Positions 35,060 through 46,260 of a stretch of DNA of 64,000 nt are shown here, one piece after another (position 1 is the first letter of the stretch; every line of letters begins with the position of its first letter). The position numbers and the translations under genes are program-made. The notes beneath the pieces are model-generated. The model saw only the letters and a program-made list of their open reading frames with translations, made no database searches and was not told the DNA's origin. Source of the stretch: Sepioteuthis lessoniana (taxonomy: Eukaryota; Mollusca; Cephalopoda; Myopsida; Loliginidae); NCBI GenBank assembly GCA_963585895.1, contig OY757904.1, forward strand, positions 158,392,749 to 158,456,748, given 5' to 3'.

Positions 35060-35395
35060 GTTCAAAAGCAAAATTTCAAGGAAATAATTGCCATTTTCTA
35101 TATTTTTACAACATAAACAATTAAAAAATAAGACATTCTACACAGGAGCAAAATTGTGTTATCCAGGGCACAAAAGTAAAGTATGGAGAGAATAATGACC
35201 ATTTTCTATAATTTTACAAGCAATAAAGAAATAATACATACAATCCTGGAACAAAATTTGTGTTACATAATGTTATTCCCAGCACAAAGACTGAAGAGAA
35301 TAATGGCCATTTTCAATACATTTACAACATAAACAATTAAGAAATGACACAAAGTATCCAGGAATGAATTTGTATTATATTGTTTTATTCATTAA
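35060..35395. repeat. Three tandem 108-bp units
   Basis: CCATTTTC(T/A)AT starts at 35091, 35199 and 35307, exactly 108 bases apart. Each is followed by TTTACAA(C/G), AATTAA/AATAAAGAAAT and GGA(G/A)CAAAATT(T)GTGTTA-like blocks. No coding function is visible. Confidence 0.75.
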
Positions 35396-37279
35396 CTAGT
35401 TTTACTCCATCTTATAATTGCTTTTTAATGCAAAACCTTGAAAACACATTCCAATAGATAATCAACTTGAATTTTTTTTGTTCAATACTTTCCAATTTTC
35501 TTGTAAAATCTTCTCCCCTTCCATAACTTTCACTGCTGCCAATTGACAAGGTTGTTTCATCTCTCACCTTCCTTTTTATAAGTTAATAAAATCTCGGACA
35601 CTTTGCTTAGTGATTATTATTTGTGATTTTAATTTTTCTTTATAACAATCCCCATGACATGTATGTGATCAAGTTGCAAATAAATGAATAGTAAATAAAT
35701 AAACTTATTTAAAATAGTTATAACCAATTTATGATAATTGAATGAACCCAAGATTAGGATTCCCTAGGCAATCAACTACAGTAAGGGTCTCTAATTCAGG
35801 GACCCAACAGGATCATTACATCCCGGGGGAAGAGGCACAGTGGGTCAAAAGTGAGATGGTGAGAGCATGATTTCCACCACTTATGATCCTGTTTATTATC
35901 AAAAGAAATATGCATTTGATGATGGAATGTGTGAATTACTTCAAAATGAACAGGGAGAAAATTTCTGTTTCAAATTTTCCTTAATTCAATTTTTACTTTT
36001 GGTGAATTCTCTTTTTTCCATTTTTACTTTTAATAAAATCCATTTGTTTCTATTTGATTGTATTTCATGGGTAAATCGCTATAAATTGTACTATAAATAT
36101 CATTAAAATAGAGAAAACAAAATCAAAATTCAAAGTTTTATCACATTTGAAGAAATAGCAGTTATAATTTCTGTTTATTTTACACTTCATATTCAAACAT
36201 TTTCCATGATTTTTTATTTGTGTGTTGTGTGTCTATCATCTCTATTAAACCTTCCCCGTGCTAATATGAGTCGAAAAATCCATTTCTTTGTACATTATGA
36301 ACTAAAACAAATTTACTCATGTGTAACAGTTGTCTATCATCTCAAACGCACCCTCCAAACTAATATGAATTGTCAAACCTACCTCTTCTCATGTTATGAA
36401 AAAATCCTCATGTTCTGTTGTGTGAATTAATTTTCAATGATCTTAGTAACACCCCCACCACAGTAGGTCTTTGAAACAAGTTGATGTAGTTATCACCAAT
36501 ATTTTAATTAAGTAATTTTTAAAAATGTATATAAAATTGGATTATTTCTACTTTTTAGCTTTTGTGAAAACGACTGAAATATTTTACCCTTCTCCGAAGA
36601 GAAACATAGTCAAGAGTGAGAGATAAAATAGCAAATTTCAGGAAAAAATTTGTCTCAAAAATTGTTCTGCCACATGCAACAGAGAATTAGTTTATGGGTC
36701 GCATATTTGAGGCCCCAAAACTAGACTTTTATTTAATAAATTATGGTTAAAGGGAAATAACTCTTACTTACTTTTACCGACATTTTTGACAAGTCTGGTG
36801 CATCAGAAATAAGTTTCAATCACAGATTTTGATATTGGTCAATATTTATGGTCGCTTTTTCGGATCATTCCCGAGGAAAAATCTTCCCAAATATCCTTGC
36901 TACTAAAATCAACATTTTGTCGTTACCATGGAAGTAAAATTTTTAAAAATCTTTAAAAAAAAGTTCTCTTTCATTAGAAACGTTTTAACTAATTCAATTT
37001 TCATATAAAAAGTTTCTGGTTTTGCAAAATATATTTTCAGATATTTTTCAAGTTTGACATAAGGTCAGATATTTGGAAAAATGAGTAGATAAGGTTGTAT
37101 AATGCGAATTTTTTTATCTGAAAAGAGCTTGATTCACTTGAAATTCAATTTTAGACATTTATCTGAATTTGAGCCCCAAGTGCTGCTAGGGAAACATATT
37201 TTTCTCAGATACAAGACTAGCCACAAACAAGCTTTTTATTAATAAGACTAAAAACTGATATTTTAATAAACTGTCAAGA
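35396..37279. other. No gene seen
   Basis: AT-rich. A diverged pair of ~105-base units (TGTCTATCATCTC...CTAATATGA) lies at about 36228-36400. Nothing else is recognised. Confidence 0.5.
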
Positions 37280-37948
37280 AAACTCATGCTCTCTACTGAT
37301 CCAAGTTATGACAACAGGACCATTGTCAGCACCCTCAAAATGCAAATCTGGGTTGCCACAAATAACAGGGACATGCCCAGGGTGATGAATACAAAGTTTC
37401 CGGCTACGGTTATGGTCTTTGGTGTGGTTTCAAGTGAGGGCCACATCATGCCACCTCACATTTTCGAAGTCAGCTTGAAAGTCAACACCAAAGTGTACCT
37501 GGATGTGCTAAAGAGTGTGGTGATCCCTTGGTGCAATCAGATGGCTGGTGGCAGACCACAAATCCAAAGAGACCCAGGCTTGGCTTCAGAAGTAGTGCCA
37601 CGACTTTGTACCCTTCTCTCACTGGCCCCCCTCCTCCCTCGATCTGAACCCACTGGACTACTTCGTTTGGTCATATGTCAAGAACATCACCAACATGACC
37701 TCCCACAACACTAAAGCCAGCCTGATCGCCGCCATCCACCAAGCTCCCGCCGGCGCTTGTGGAAAAGGCATGCTCCCAGTTCCGGATCTGTATTGAGGTG
37801 GTGATTGAGGCTGAAGGCGGCTACATTGAATAGATGTCAGCTCTACTACATAATCAAGTTACCTGAATTGATTTTTTCAATAAAAGTTTTAAAATAAAGC
37901 TGTAGTCTTGTTTTCTCTAGGACAACAATTTTATCATTCCACCCTGTA
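37280..37948 (+). pseudogene. mariner transposase remnant (3' half)
   Basis: Plus-strand blocks in order: PRVMNTKFPATVMVFGVVSS, EGHIMPPHIFE and VIPWCNQMAGGRP in one frame. WPPSSLDLNPLDYFVWSYVK with NTKASLIAAI follow in a second frame, and VVIEAEGGYIE in a third. This is the order of a mariner catalytic domain (DD34D-type, where the SPDLNPLDY region carries the third acidic residue). Two frameshifts make it non-functional. It ends in CCACCCTGTA (37939-37948), whose complement TACAGGGTGG is a typical mariner terminus. The N-terminal DNA-binding half was not found. Confidence 0.85.
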
Positions 37949-38602
37949 GGATTGTTCGCCCATGTGTGTGTGTTTACATGTTTGTAAAGTCTATGAAATA
38001 GATGGGTGCATAGTTGGTTGGAGTAAGGAGGATAAAAATTTTGGCTTTACTTTCATACATGGGTATGTGTGTGTGTGTGTGTGTATGAGTGATGGACTGT
38101 AAGTATGGGTCTTTGTTTTCATTAAGTCTGCATGTGCATTTTCTTGTGATCTTGGCGACAACGTGTCGCATTAGTAAAAGAAATTTGCATGCCTTTTCCC
38201 TTAGGGCATTGCTCTTTGCTGTCCATTTATGACTTCTTGTAGTGGAAGGAATGAATGACCTGGTTGATTAAATTCTTTGTTATTTATACTTTTTGGGGTC
38301 ACTTAAGTAGATCAAAAAATAGTTTTATTGCGAGTCCTAAAATTCAAGCGCGCAGACCAATCAAATTCGTATATTTACTTATTTGTTTTAGAACCTAAAA
38401 ATTTTCTGTTAATTAGTTTCTGAGCTGAATTTTCTAGAATGTTCTTATTTTATGTTTTTAGCTGATTGGTTGAAAAATATAAAAATGTAACTTCAATGGT
38501 AATACGATTTTGATCCAAGATTTCTTGAATGTTCTTATGCATATTTTGGGGTTGATTATTTTAAGGCTAAAAAAAATGTGTATTCTATATCTTCTAGGTG
38601 TC
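37949..38602 (-). mobile_element. LTR, family L2, copy 3, cut by mariner
   Basis: A minus-strand match to the L2 LTRs at 27819 and 41426: ACACATTTTTTTT at its start (near 38580), repeated AGAACATTC.AGAAA, and TATAAATAAC (38281-38290 on the opposite strand). A (GT)n lies at ~38065. It stops exactly where the mariner terminus begins, and the missing 3' portion is not found beyond the mariner remnant. Confidence 0.6.
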
Positions 38603-39882
38603 AATCATAACCCAAGAAAATACAATTGCAGCTATCTTAAATGAAAATATTGAGTTATATAAATGATTTTCAATGTAGCCATCAGATTTACTCTGTACAG
38701 AACTGAAAACTTATATATATATATAAAATATATACTGTCCAACATATACAACTATTTTAGAGCTCAACTTGAAATAATTTTGTTGATTTATGAAGATTAA
38801 TAATTGTTAATTATTACAGTAAGAAAAATATATATCTTTTTGTAAAATGTTAAAAAGCTTAGGAATTTCCCCAAGTTATTTCAAGAAGTTTAGCAAAGAA
38901 AGAAAAATCTACGTTTTTGAATGTTTCAGATATTAAGTTTTTAATATCTTTTTTTTTTTTAATTAATAATACAATTTCAATTTTTTCAGTTATATTCTGT
39001 TCTCAAAAACTATAAAATGTATTTTATTCACGATATTTTATTTCAAAATAAAGGTAAGGTTGAAAAAACAATAAAAATGAGTTCTACTTTGTCCTAAGGG
39101 AATGGCGAGTATAACTGTATTATTCTTGATTGAGGTTTCTTAAAGTAAGATAATATTGTTGCAAACCATTACTTCAGTAAGTTTGATTCTTAATGAGGAT
39201 TCTCTACTTCTGTCATTGTGCTAGACTAAGCTAAACCTAGTAAATACTCTTATTACTCTCGATTATATGAAAAGAATTTAAAAAAACCCGTTTAGCTCAA
39301 GATATTTGAGAACTTTGTTTTGTATCAGGTTACAAATGTTAAGAACCCATTTATAATGGTCTTCAAGTCTTGCTCATCAAAAATTACTCAACATTGAGAC
39401 ATTCAATTAAGCTAAAGTGATTGATTAATTTTAATGGCATATCAAACCATCTAAGGTAATTTTAAGTTTACAGAGTAAAGAATCTTGTTCATTATGTGTT
39501 GATATTTGCAAGTTTTGCATAATTGTTTCTTAATTGGTTTTTGTTTTAATATGGTTCTATTAATATGAATAATTTTTTAAAAGATCTATTTAACCCATAC
39601 ATAGGACCCTAACACTCTGGATCAGTGTAGACTTGGCTATGAAGGGATACTCCATACTTCCCAGATTTTCAGAACTCAGAGAAATCCCTTTAGAAGAATG
39701 TCGAACAAATAAGCTATTTTTGGCACTGCCCACGTGAGAGGGATTATTGCTTTTTTAAAAAGTCATTTTATGTCAAGCCCTGTCTTTAACAAGGGAATAA
39801 CCAGTCAATATTATTTATAGTTATTTCCCTTACACTCGTGTTTTTGTTTACGTTGAAAAGAGAACCGAGAAAGAAAATCAGA
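38603..39882. other. 5' flank of the host gene
   Basis: No repeat domain except the 71-base segment at 39114-39184. The last ~200 bases (39720-39882) should hold the promoter and 5' UTR, but there is no clear TATA box or initiator. The base composition becomes less AT-biased close to the start codon. Confidence 0.4.
39114..39184. repeat. 71-bp near-identical segment, copy 1
   Basis: Matches 45055-45125 with about three differences in 71 bases, a higher identity than most repeats in this window. It lies ~760 bases upstream of the first recognised exon. Confidence 0.8.
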
Positions 39883-39975
39883 ATGTCCGCCCCCCTATCG
39901 ATAAACAAGGGAAATAATCAGAATTTGTGTGCGATGCCAACATGTCGACTTCAACGAAAACACCACGAGAAATAG
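39883..39975 (+). promoter_or_regulatory. Possible upstream ORF overlapping the start codon
   Basis: ATG at 39883 opens a 30-codon frame, out of frame with the main start, that ends in TAG at 39973-39975, past the main ATG at 39942. If the transcript starts upstream of 39883, this would reduce initiation at the main start. The transcription start is unknown. Confidence 0.3.
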
Positions 39976-40061
39976 AAATTAGAAAGTTGCGAAAGAAATT
40001 ACGACAAATTGAGAATCTTGAAAGACTTGACAGGGATCTTTTAGAAGAAGAACTGATTAAG
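39942..40061 (+). CDS. Exon 1: start codon and first part of coiled coil
   Basis: Forty codons from ATG at 39942 to the AAG before the GTGAGT donor at 40062. The peptide is strongly charged and heptad-like (RKLRKKLRQIENLERLDRDL), predicting a coiled coil. An in-frame GTG at 39927 is not a normal eukaryotic start, so the ATG (context CCAACATGT) is preferred. The exon ends in phase 0, which matches exon 2. The reading frame would run on into the intron for ~40 codons with AT-rich, non-conserved-looking sequence. An upstream untranslated exon cannot be excluded. Confidence 0.72.
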
Positions 40062-40189
40062 GTGAGTCGGTTTTTGATTAAATTAAAAACATTTTTCAGT
40101 TCATATTGCATTATCATCAATCGGTTTTTCCCAGTCTTTAATTGTTTGATAAAAGGTTGTGAAAATACTAAAATGTTTAATTAATTAAT

Positions 40190-41179
40190 TATTTGGGGTG
40201 TTTTTTTTTTTTTTAAATGAGAACCATAAACAATCAGAAAGATTGTAGTAGTCAGTGTAATAATTCAAGATTGTATAGTGTTTTTGATGGCAAACAGGCT
40301 ACGTGGAAGACAAAACACAACAATAACACACATTCAAGTTTTGTTGTTTAAAGTTAGAACAACAATTCATTTTTTTGTTTATTTTGTGGTCATTTTTTGC
40401 CAAAATTAAATTTTAAAAACTTTTCTAATGAAATAAATAAAATATCAAATAAATCGCAAAGTAAACAAATATTTGTTAATTTCTTTTAAATAATCTGAAA
40501 CAGTTAAAGTACCTTACTCGAAAGCTATCAACAAAAACATTTCTGTGTCAATACTTCGGAGTTAAAATGTTGCGAGCTTGTCCAGAATAGCCCAACCATG
40601 AAAATTTTCGTTAATTTTGTTGTAATGTATAAAAATAATATTAAATGTAATTCACCTAACAAATCGACCATCGACCATAACTTGAAACATTTTGAATGAT
40701 TAGGAGAAGAAAAGACTAGAGAAATATGTCCGATGGTTGATTATAGCTACTTAAAGATGTAATTTTCTAACGTAACTGTTCCGTAAAAAGAAACAAAAAT
40801 AAATAAATAAGATGAAATAATAATCAAATAACTCAAACTTATCTGGTGATTATTAGCATTATATTTCTCTATATATTTTATGTACATTATCACAGCAAAT
40901 TTTCATGAGCGGACAATTCTTTAAAAGTGTGCAATATTGCATGGAATATTTATTTATGAAAACGAAAAAAAGGAAGAAAAAAAAGAACAGCAAAAACAAC
41001 CATTGAACGTTATCTTATTTTGGTCTTAAATGAGCATTTAGAAAATTTTTTTTTGGTTATCTTCATTTGCGTTTTATTAATACAATATTTCAGTACAGGT
41101 TTATATTGTATCTGATCAATATATTAACCGGTAACATTGTATTAATTGGTTGTCTATTATTGGGCCTTATTACTAGAAA
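40190..41179. other. Intron 1 start, no element recognised
   Basis: AT-rich intronic DNA between the exon 1 donor and the first SINE. No open frame or repeat was identified. Confidence 0.5.
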
Positions 41180-41384
41180 GTAAGTAAAGTTGGCGACTGT
41201 AGTCGAGGGCTACCCAAAAGCTCCCTTTTCAATAGCTACCACACTGAGGTGTAGGAGAGGGCGCTACTCCTTTCTCTGGATTGCTCCACTTTACCTTTGA
41301 AACGTACCTTATAATGCTGAGTGTTAAGCAAGGAGGTATCAAGTACCACTTTTTGAGTCTTTGGTATGACTTGACCTAGAATTG
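41180..41384 (-). mobile_element. SINE S2, minus arm of a head-to-head pair
   Basis: The S2 body on the minus strand, 5'-truncated at the box B region, joined directly to a plus-strand S2 copy. Confidence 0.78.
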
Positions 41385-42447
41385 GTCTGGGAAACTGGGG
41401 TTGAATCTCAAGTCAAGTCATACTATGGGATACACATTTTTTTCTAGTCTTAAAATAAGCAATAAAAACATACTTAAGAACATTCTAGAAATTTAGGATC
41501 AAAACCGTATTATCATTTAAATTACATTTTTATATTTTTCAACCAATCAGCTAAAAACATAGAGTAGAACATTCTAGAAAAATAGGATCGGAAGTGAACT
41601 AACAGAAAATATTTAGGCTCGAAAATAAAATAGTAAAATACAAATATGATTGGTCAATAAATTTCTACACGCTAAAATTTTAGGACGATTCTTTGATCCA
41701 CCTGTAGGATATAAATAACACAGACTTACACGAAGACACAGACGAAGACAACACCACAAGCCCGCTAAGCCAGTAATGCAGTAACCGGATCTGTGTCCGA
41801 CAAATTCCTTTCCTTCCTCAACTAAAGTTCATGACCTATCGTCAGATGGCCGAGAATCACATTCAAAAGAAAAACCCAACAAACTTTCTTTCATCAACGC
41901 GACACACTGTCGCCACAATCATAAAACCCGCTATGGACTTAATGTAAGTAAGAACGGCTTATTTACGGACTCCGTTAACATGAACATACACACATCTTTA
42001 AACAAATTTATTTTCTTCTTGCCAAACTTTATTTTCCAAAAGGCCATTTACACATCATGTATTTTGTTTGTTTTCATATTCTGTTATATGCATATTAAAT
42101 TGTTTGTTGTTTAATGTTCGTTGTGTTCTATTCCATTTCTTTTACACGATTGTAAAGTTTTGTGTTGTATTTGTGGTGGGAATAATTTAGAGAGCAATAC
42201 CCGTAAATTATGGACGCACATCTACTGAAATAACCAAATTACATACAACCCCCACAATACTAAAGTCTCAAAAAATAGTACTTGATGCTACCTTGCTTAA
42301 CACTCAGCATTAGAAGGTAAGGATCAAGGGTAAAGTGGAGCAATCCAAGGAAAGGTGTAGCGCCCTCTCCTACATCTCGGTGTGCTAGCTATTGAAAAGG
42401 GAGCCTTTGGGTCACCCTTGACTAAGGTCACCAACTTTATTTACTTA
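41385..42447 (+). mobile_element. SINE S2, plus arm, split by a solo LTR
   Basis: The plus S2 copy starts at GGTCTGGGAAACTGG, is broken after GTCATACTA by the LTR at 41426-42256, and resumes with ATACTAAAGTCTCAAAAAATAG to finish at 42447. It forms a second inverted pair with the minus copy. Confidence 0.8.
41426..42256 (+). mobile_element. Solo LTR (831 bp), family L2, copy 2, inside a SINE
   Basis: It starts TGGGATACAC, ends CCCCCACA and is flanked by ATACTA at 41420-41425 and 42257-42262. The host SINE reads through when the insert and one duplication are removed, so both borders are fixed. A TATA box (GATATAAATAACAC at 41709) with CCAAT-type motifs upstream (ACCAATCAGC near 41561, GATTGGTC near 41650) gives a plus-strand promoter. 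No coding is inside. Two other copies are at 27819 and 37949. Confidence 0.85.
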
Positions 42448-42599
42448 TACCTAGAAACCTCCACCCTTAAAATACTTGTACTTGTTTTGGGCAGTGTGGT
42501 CAGATATAATGATCATTTCATTTCTTTGGAACATTTTAATGATTTTCAGAAACATGAGGGCTGGTAATATTACCATTTATACAAAAATGGCTGTTGAGG

Positions 42600-43292
42600 T
42601 TGTTGAGTTCTGTTGCCTCTGGTTATATTAAAAGGAAGAACAAATAAGTTGATGAAGATATTGATAGTTTTCAATTTGGAAGTTTTATTAAAAGCTTGAG
42701 ACAAAAGGAAACCTTGTGTTGTAAGTTGCCAGAAAAAGAAAACGGTTGTAAATGATAGAGCCGGTATTAAGACGCTGTCGTCAAGACAGCAATCAAAATG
42801 CTGGAGTCCAAGCAGGAGTTAAAATGTTGTCGTCAGGACAGGGATTAAAATGCTGAAGTTAAAGCAGGAGTTGAAAATATCCAATTTGTTTCTCCGAGAA
42901 TCCATTGGTTTAGAAAGATGAAGGATGAAAAAATGATTTCCCAGACACCAATGGTCCATAAATTGGGTGTGGTTTCCTCATGGTTCTTAGCGGACTGCTT
43001 GAAATATGTGCAAGAGAGTCAGTGAAGAAGAGTGAAGATGGTCTCTCATGTTGGCTGGTCCTTCCTGCTGCTAGGAAGGGAAGAGAGAGAAAACAGGACA
43101 GGTCTGTCCTGCTCGAAAGGCCTGCGTGGAAGAGGGTGAAAGAATGTTACCTCGCCTTTTTATAGTTGCCCAGGGAAGTGACTGAGGCAGAATGGCATGA
43201 AATATTCTCATTGGTCGAAAATATGAGTTTGGGACCAAAACAGTGAAAATATTCCTGTGCCAGACAATAATTTGAAATTTTTTCTGCTATCA
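42600..43292 (-). mobile_element. LTR-like repeat related to family L3
   Basis: Shares CCATAAATT(A/G)G, the TGTCCT..TCGAAAGG block, the CATTGG-x-GAAAATATG block and a TTTTCTGCTA end with 17244-17984. The minus strand has a strong TATA box (CTATAAAAAGGCGAG, 43151-43165) about 50 bases after CGACCAATGAG, a classic promoter layout. Internal ~33-base imperfect repeats with GTCGTCA(A/G)GACAG lie at 42775-42870. Ends are approximate. Confidence 0.5.
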
Positions 43293-43766
43293 TCTTAATG
43301 TTTATATTTTAACATTGGAAACAAAAGTTTCATTTAATTGATAATGATATGATATACATAATTGTAATATTAATGGAATGGAGTTATGAGATATGTACAT
43401 CTAATGAACTTTATATCTAAGGTGTTTGAAAAGCAGAAATACTTTTGATACATGTAATATAGCAATCATAAAATGAATGTCATCTTAAAAAGGCATCTAT
43501 AAAAAATATAGAACTATTTCAAAATCAAAAGTTTCTGTGCTTTTTAAAGGAGATTTTCATGAGTTGCCTAATTTGTCAAATTAAAATTTAGTACACCCAG
43601 TTTAGATTTAATTTCATATGATTTCTAATTTGCATAGATATTAAATGATATTATTACCGTGAATAAACTTTCAATGAGAAAATTGTGGGTTTCAGAAATA
43701 TTGATATCATTTTGTAATCTAATAACTTGACCAAAATCTCATTCAAATGATCTCAAATTTTAATAG

Positions 43767-44187
43767 TGTTGGGGAACTAAACATAGTGGTCTCCCTTTGT
43801 GGGAGTTGTAGGTGGAGCTTCTGAGAATCACATGACATTTTGGTCATGTGACATTTTGAGAAGCCAGTTCTATCTGTTTTTGGTACCAGACGCCAGACAA
43901 AGAGGATGCTTTTACAACCAGCACATGTGTGCAAATTATCGCTCGTGAACCATTTCCCTACACTAGAAAAATGTAAGTTTTAGCCACTGCTATCAACCTG
44001 TTGGTTCTGTGAAACAGTTTATGTACCCTTTTTACACTGTGGGACAGTATGTCATGTTTCTTAATTATATGTACTATGCATGTCATGTTTCTTAATTATG
44101 TATACTATGTATGTATATAAAATGTGTGTCGTTGTAGTCTAAACGGACTTTGTTTTTCCTTTTCCAAAACATACTCTGTTAGTTTCA
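43767..44187. mobile_element. Solo LTR (421 bp) in intron 1
   Basis: It starts TGTTGGGGAAC and ends TTAGTTTCA, with ATAG at 43763-43766 and 44188-44191. A perfect 9-base stem (TCACATGAC/GTCATGTGA) lies inside near 43830. No coding. Confidence 0.6.
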
Positions 44188-44191
44188 ATAG

Positions 44192-45054
44192 ACTAATGCA
44201 TTATAAGAATAGGATGGTGATAGTATCAATGAATACCACACACGTCCATTAAAAATCTTATAACAGCATGTGTAGAGACAAGTCAAAATTCTATGTTCAG
44301 TGTTTAAACACTTTTTTTTCTGCAGTGAATGGCATTTCTCTGCCTAGAAAAAAAAATTAAACAGAATTTTTTAGTTGTTGCATGCTGTTAAAATTTAAAA
44401 TCATTCAAATGAGAATTGGTCAAGTTATTAGACTATGAAATGATATCAATTTTTCTGAAACACTGTAAATTTCATAAAGTATCAAATTATTTGAAACACC
44501 TGGTATTATTATTTAAATTTTTATTTTTATTTCAATATTTTAGTTCATTTTTGAATTCAAACTCATTTATAACACTGGAAATGGTGCAGATCAAAGATAA
44601 TAAAAGATAAATTCTCTGTAAAGCAAAAGAGGATGTGAATTTGACTTTCACTGAGTGCTTTTCATATTTCACATTTGTACAGTTGTCTTGATGGACTAAG
44701 TGAATTATGCTTATTGGAATGGTTAACATTTATTGGTAATGGCTTGATGCTTGGGAGGATATTTAGTCACATCCCCATTCACCACGATTCAATATTAGTT
44801 TTAGCATATCCATTGATACACTAACACTGAATAAAAAGAAGGAAAAAAGGCAAAACTCATATAAACATATAAGACATTTAATACATACATACAAAACATG
44901 AAAAATATTGCAAGACGATGCAAATGTGCTCCAAACTGTTGAAATGTGCACATTATTTAAAAATATACCAAAAATGGTGAAAAGTGTTACCTGTCTTTGA
45001 TGGTTTTCATTTCAATTGTAAGGCTAATGACAATGCCATTCCCTGGGTAGTGAG
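44192..45054. other. Intronic DNA, no element recognised
   Basis: AT-rich sequence without an identifiable domain. Confidence 0.45.
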
Positions 45055-45125
45055 ACTGTATTATTCTTGATTGAGATTTCTTAAAGTAAGATAATATTGT
45101 TGCAGACCATTACTTCAGTAAGTCT
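45055..45125. repeat. 71-bp near-identical segment, copy 2
   Basis: Matches 39114-39184 with about three differences. It ends 13 bases before the left LTR of the Gypsy element. Confidence 0.8.
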
Positions 45126-45138
45126 GTGCAACTGTCTT

Positions 45139-45379
45139 TGTCAATTTCAGGAATCTGCTACTTGCCATTTGTCCAGTCTTCTTCAACAAACTGGCCCAGC
45201 AAACAGTCACTTATTTAGTAAATGGCACATGTCAGTATATCTGTATGGGCAAGATGTACATTTCATAAAATGCTGGCTATTATGCATGTGCGGCTGTAAA
45301 CCTCCAGAAGGATTTCTAGTGGCATCACTGCGGCAACTAGTATCTGCTTTATCTTGTGATGGTTATACTCTTCGTTCCA
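45139..45379 (-). repeat. 3' LTR of the Gypsy element
   Basis: On the minus strand it starts TGGAACGAAGAG and ends GAAATTGACA. It matches 49012-49255 over its length with substantial divergence, so the insertion is old. Confidence 0.75.
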
Positions 45380-45899
45380 ATGCTACCCCCTGATCTCCAG
45401 ATCACACAGCCAAGGGGCTCTCACTTTTGTCTCGTGTTTCTCTGTTGTGGAACAAAAGGGCTTGTGTATCCAATGCAGGAAGGGCATTTGTTGAGATGAA
45501 TCAGGGAAGAGATATCTTATCCAAATTGAATGAGTTATCGTCATCCATTGTGTGGGTGGACATTTGTGTGGAATACTCATGTTCTACTGTGATTTTCAGT
45601 TTCAATTACTCACTGTTTTCACATTCAATTGTAATATTATATTCTGAGTTCCAAGTGTCATGGTTGCTGTTTGCTGAGGCTATCCTCTTGATGGGGTGAA
45701 GTTTGCTGATGTGATGCAGCATCTTGATGATCAGGACTAAGTGTAGGCTGTGGCTTTCCATCACCACTCCTTTTCCAAATTCGGGTGTGCATTTAATGTA
45801 TGAGCCCTTCACTCACTCTACATCTCCTATTTTGTAGGTTGTGTGCTTCTTGCACCCTGGGGCAGATGCAATGTCTATGCCTTTTATTTTCACCTGGTA

Positions 45900-46260
45900 G
45901 GTATAGATTCTATTTACTGTGGCTGTGGAGGTTGTTGTATTTTCCTTCAGTAGTAGAGGTACACCACCTCCTTCACAGAACACTGCTTTCTTGCGGCAAT
46001 GCGCTTCATAGTTGATGGCTTCTTTATACTATGCCACTTTTTTGCTGGGAAGTAAGCACATAAAAAGCACAAGCAGATGCCTCAGCCTTCTGCAAATTTT
46101 CTGAATGCACTCCCTCAGAATGCAGCATCATTATTGGTGAGCAGCTCAGTCGGTGAACCAGGTTCATAAAATACTGACTCCAGCTGCCAGATGGCACACA
46201 GTTCTGACCAAAAACTGAGCTGATCACAATTGACTAGGGTCAAATTGAGTCAACTGTCAA
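45900..46260 (-). pseudogene. Gypsy integrase core remnant
   Basis: The minus strand gives LTNNDAAF (46118-46141), FRKFAEG, CAYFPAKKW and STMKRIAARK (near 45990-46020). In Gypsy integrases the core reads LTDNDTAF...CAYAPAGNG...KRIAARK-like, with D of the catalytic triad in the first block. Stops are present between blocks, and only fragments are identified further downstream towards the LTR. Confidence 0.7.

Noticed and set aside
37286-37714. A 142-residue intact gene
   Set aside because: Its first part is mariner transposase, but the second part is an out-of-frame translation of the same transposase, so it is a frameshifted pseudogene.
39927-40184. 85-residue protein using the upstream GTG and reading through the exon 1 donor
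   Set aside because: GTG is not a usual eukaryotic start, and GTGAGT at 40062 joins in phase to exon 2. The read-through part is AT-composition sequence.
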